This document shows positions 7,605 through 8,076 of a stretch of 8,076 nt of DNA, one piece after another. Positions within the stretch are counted from its first letter, which is position 1. The number at the start of each line of letters is the position of its first letter. Where the stretch lies: assembly GCA_020061545.1 (NCBI GenBank), contig JAGUYA010000118.1:1-8076 (forward strand), read 5' to 3'. Source of the DNA: Candidatus Omnitrophota bacterium (GTDB taxonomy: Bacteria > Omnitrophota > Gorgyraeia > Gygaellales > Profunditerraquicolaceae). The notes beneath the pieces were generated by a model. The model searched no databases. It saw nothing but the letters and a program-made list of their open reading frames with translations, and had not been told where the DNA came from. A program made the position numbers and the translations under genes.

Positions 7605-7664
7605 CGACTCGCTTCGCTCGCTCAGGATGCTTCGAGTTGAAGTGCTGAGCCAATCGAAGCACTT
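7602..7664. repeat. Palindromic repeat with two hairpins between the HTH gene and smc
   Basis: Two neighbouring inverted repeats fill the gap between the HTH stop and the smc ribosome binding site. The first pairs CTTCGACTCG (7602-7611) with CGAGTTGAAG (7633-7642), ten pairs including one G-T. Its loop contains further short repeats of the GCTTCGCTCGCTC type. The second pairs AAGTGCT (7640-7646) with AGCACTT (7658-7664), seven perfect pairs. The two stems share bases 7640-7642. The sequence resembles short dispersed palindromes of the kind CCTTCGACT...CTCAGGA that I associate with intergenic regions of many bacteria; this is from memory, and copy number in the genome cannot be seen here. The second hairpin is followed by TTTT only on the plus strand, where no gene precedes it. 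Confidence 0.7.
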
Positions 7665-7666
7665 TT

Positions 7667-7846
7667 CTACGATGATTGCGATTTATTGTCCAACCATGCA
7701 TCAATCTTATCTTTCTTGAAGCGCCACTGACCGACAAGTTTGACTGCCGGAATCTTATTATGTTTAAGCCAATCATAGATAGTACGCCGCGTGACTTTCA
7801 GGTAACCGGCCAAATCTTCTATGGTCATCAATCCGCCATTAATCAT
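7667..7846 (-). CDS. Small helix-turn-helix protein, excisionase/MerR-like family
   Basis: A 59-residue protein made of a single DNA-binding domain of the excisionase (HTH_17-like) type. MTIEDLAGYLKVTRRTIYDWLKHNKIP forms the helix-turn-helix, and AVKLVGQWRFKKDKIDAWL forms the wing and final helix. There is no effector or catalytic domain. Such proteins occur as phage or integrative-element excisionases and as stand-alone regulators; no integrase or phage gene is in the window, so a transcription-factor role is at least as likely. The chosen ATG (7846-7844) has AAGGAG (7853-7858) at 6 nt spacing. A TTG at 7861 could add five residues but would place the Shine-Dalgarno sequence inside the gene. 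It is the first gene after a perfect promoter and is followed by smc 74 nt downstream on the same strand. Its target is unknown; the palindrome in its own leader is one candidate. Confidence 0.88.
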   Translation of the reverse strand: MINGGLMTIEDLAGYLKVTRRTIYDWLKHNKIPAVKLVGQWRFKKDKIDAWLDNKSQSS

Positions 7847-7852
7847 CAATCT

Positions 7853-7858
7853 CTCCTT
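7853..7858 (-). promoter_or_regulatory. Shine-Dalgarno sequence of the HTH gene (decides the start)
   Basis: AAGGAG on the minus strand is 6 nt before the ATG at 7846. The context (AAGGAGAGAT then the start) is almost the same as that ahead of smc. It argues against the upstream TTG at 7861. Confidence 0.75.
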
Positions 7859-7865
7859 CAATGAG

Positions 7866-7907
7866 CTGACAACTTATGTCGCTTTTACAAGCTCCATAAG
7901 TTATGTC
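7866..7907 (-). repeat. Third copy of the palindromic unit, in the leader of the HTH-smc operon
   Basis: AACTTATG (7871-7878) and CATAAGTT (7895-7902) form a perfect 8-bp inverted repeat around a 16-base loop. Read on the minus strand, the unit (ATAACTTATGGAGC, spacer, GACATAAGTT) matches both arms of the palindrome at 1361-1512. The similarity continues into the flanks: the plus-strand TTCATTT after the unit is shared with 1515-1521, and AGCTNA after ACATAAGTT is shared with the left arm. It lies downstream of the -10 box, so it would be transcribed as a leader hairpin ahead of the HTH gene. Confidence 0.8.
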
Positions 7908-7916
7908 TTCATTTGG

Positions 7917-7945
7917 ATTATAAATAAGAAAACTGGACTTGTCAA
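7917..7945 (-). promoter_or_regulatory. Sigma-70 promoter of the HTH-smc operon
   Basis: On the minus strand TTGACA (7940-7945) and TATAAT (7917-7922) are both perfect consensus boxes with a 17-base spacer. Transcription should start near 7910, giving a leader of about 60 nt that contains the palindromic unit at 7866-7907. No other promoter of this quality is seen before smc, so HTH and smc are probably one transcript. Confidence 0.85.
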
Positions 7946-8076
7946 GGAAAATTTTTACATTTTATTACATATTTATGTATAAAGGATAATTTTAATGCTA
8001 AAGATTATAGATATATGCAAAATTTAGGTAAGAATTCTTATCTTTTAACTTCTTTAATTACAATGGGTTATATAAA
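7946..8076. other. AT-rich segment without a gene
   Basis: The last 131 bases are very AT-rich and have no reading frame or RNA gene that I can support. The only structure is a near-palindrome, AGGTAAGAATTCTTATCT (8026-8043), with one imperfect pair. It may be an upstream region shared with a gene beyond the window edge. Confidence 0.6.

Noticed and set aside
7640..7668. Plus-strand intrinsic terminator (AAGTGCT hairpin followed by TTTT)
   Set aside because: No plus-strand gene precedes it; genes on both sides are on the minus strand, and the stem is part of the repeat.
7582..7776. Minus-strand frame of 64 codons overlapping the HTH gene
   Set aside because: It is in another frame of the HTH gene and runs through the palindromic repeat; no ribosome binding site and no recognisable domain.
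8026..8043. Near-perfect palindrome in the AT-rich end of the window
   Set aside because: It is short, AT-rich and single-copy here; such palindromes are common by chance in AT-rich DNA and no gene context is available.

Overview
This window looks like a stretch of a bacterial chromosome of moderate-to-low G+C. It carries a bacterial-type recA, an smc, a diguanylate cyclase, and two promoters that match the sigma-70 consensus exactly. The style (an excisionase-type helix-turn-helix gene, many small palindromic repeats, the form of the SMC protein) reminds me of uncultured candidate-phylum bacteria such as Omnitrophota, but this is an impression and is not proven by the sequence.

Layout. Positions 1-31 hold the first ten codons of an unidentified gene on the minus strand. 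It lies 31 nt behind recA (63-1094, minus), which has a perfect sigma-70 promoter (1131-1159) and a strong Shine-Dalgarno sequence that favours the fifth codon of the longest frame as the start. A gap of about 430 nt without a convincing gene follows. It holds the recA promoter, a possible plus-strand promoter (1319-1347) and a large imperfect palindrome (1361-1512) with a perfect 16-bp GC-rich core stem. The palindrome runs up to the start of a GAF-GGDEF diguanylate cyclase (1525-2688, plus). That gene converges on smc (2685-7592, minus), and the two stop codons interlock in one CTAG.

The smc frame is 1635 codons because a 557-residue LAGLIDADG intein sits in the Walker A motif, between Lys37 and the catalytic Ser595. 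The spliced SMC would be 1078 residues. Its coiled-coil arms are nearly equal in length, and the segment between them is much too short and too divergent for a normal SMC hinge. Upstream of smc, on the same strand, is a 59-codon helix-turn-helix gene (7667-7846). Palindromic hairpins lie between the two genes and reach into the smc Shine-Dalgarno sequence. The pair is served by a second perfect promoter (7917-7945). The leader behind that promoter carries a palindromic unit related to both arms of the palindrome ahead of the GGDEF gene. The last 131 bases are AT-rich and show no gene.

Working together: recA (recombination and repair) and smc (chromosome organisation) are both chromosome-maintenance genes, but they lie in different transcription units here. 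The most unusual points are the intein that keeps the SMC ATPase split until splicing, the reduced SMC hinge, and the repeat family found in the leaders of both the cyclase gene and the HTH-smc operon.
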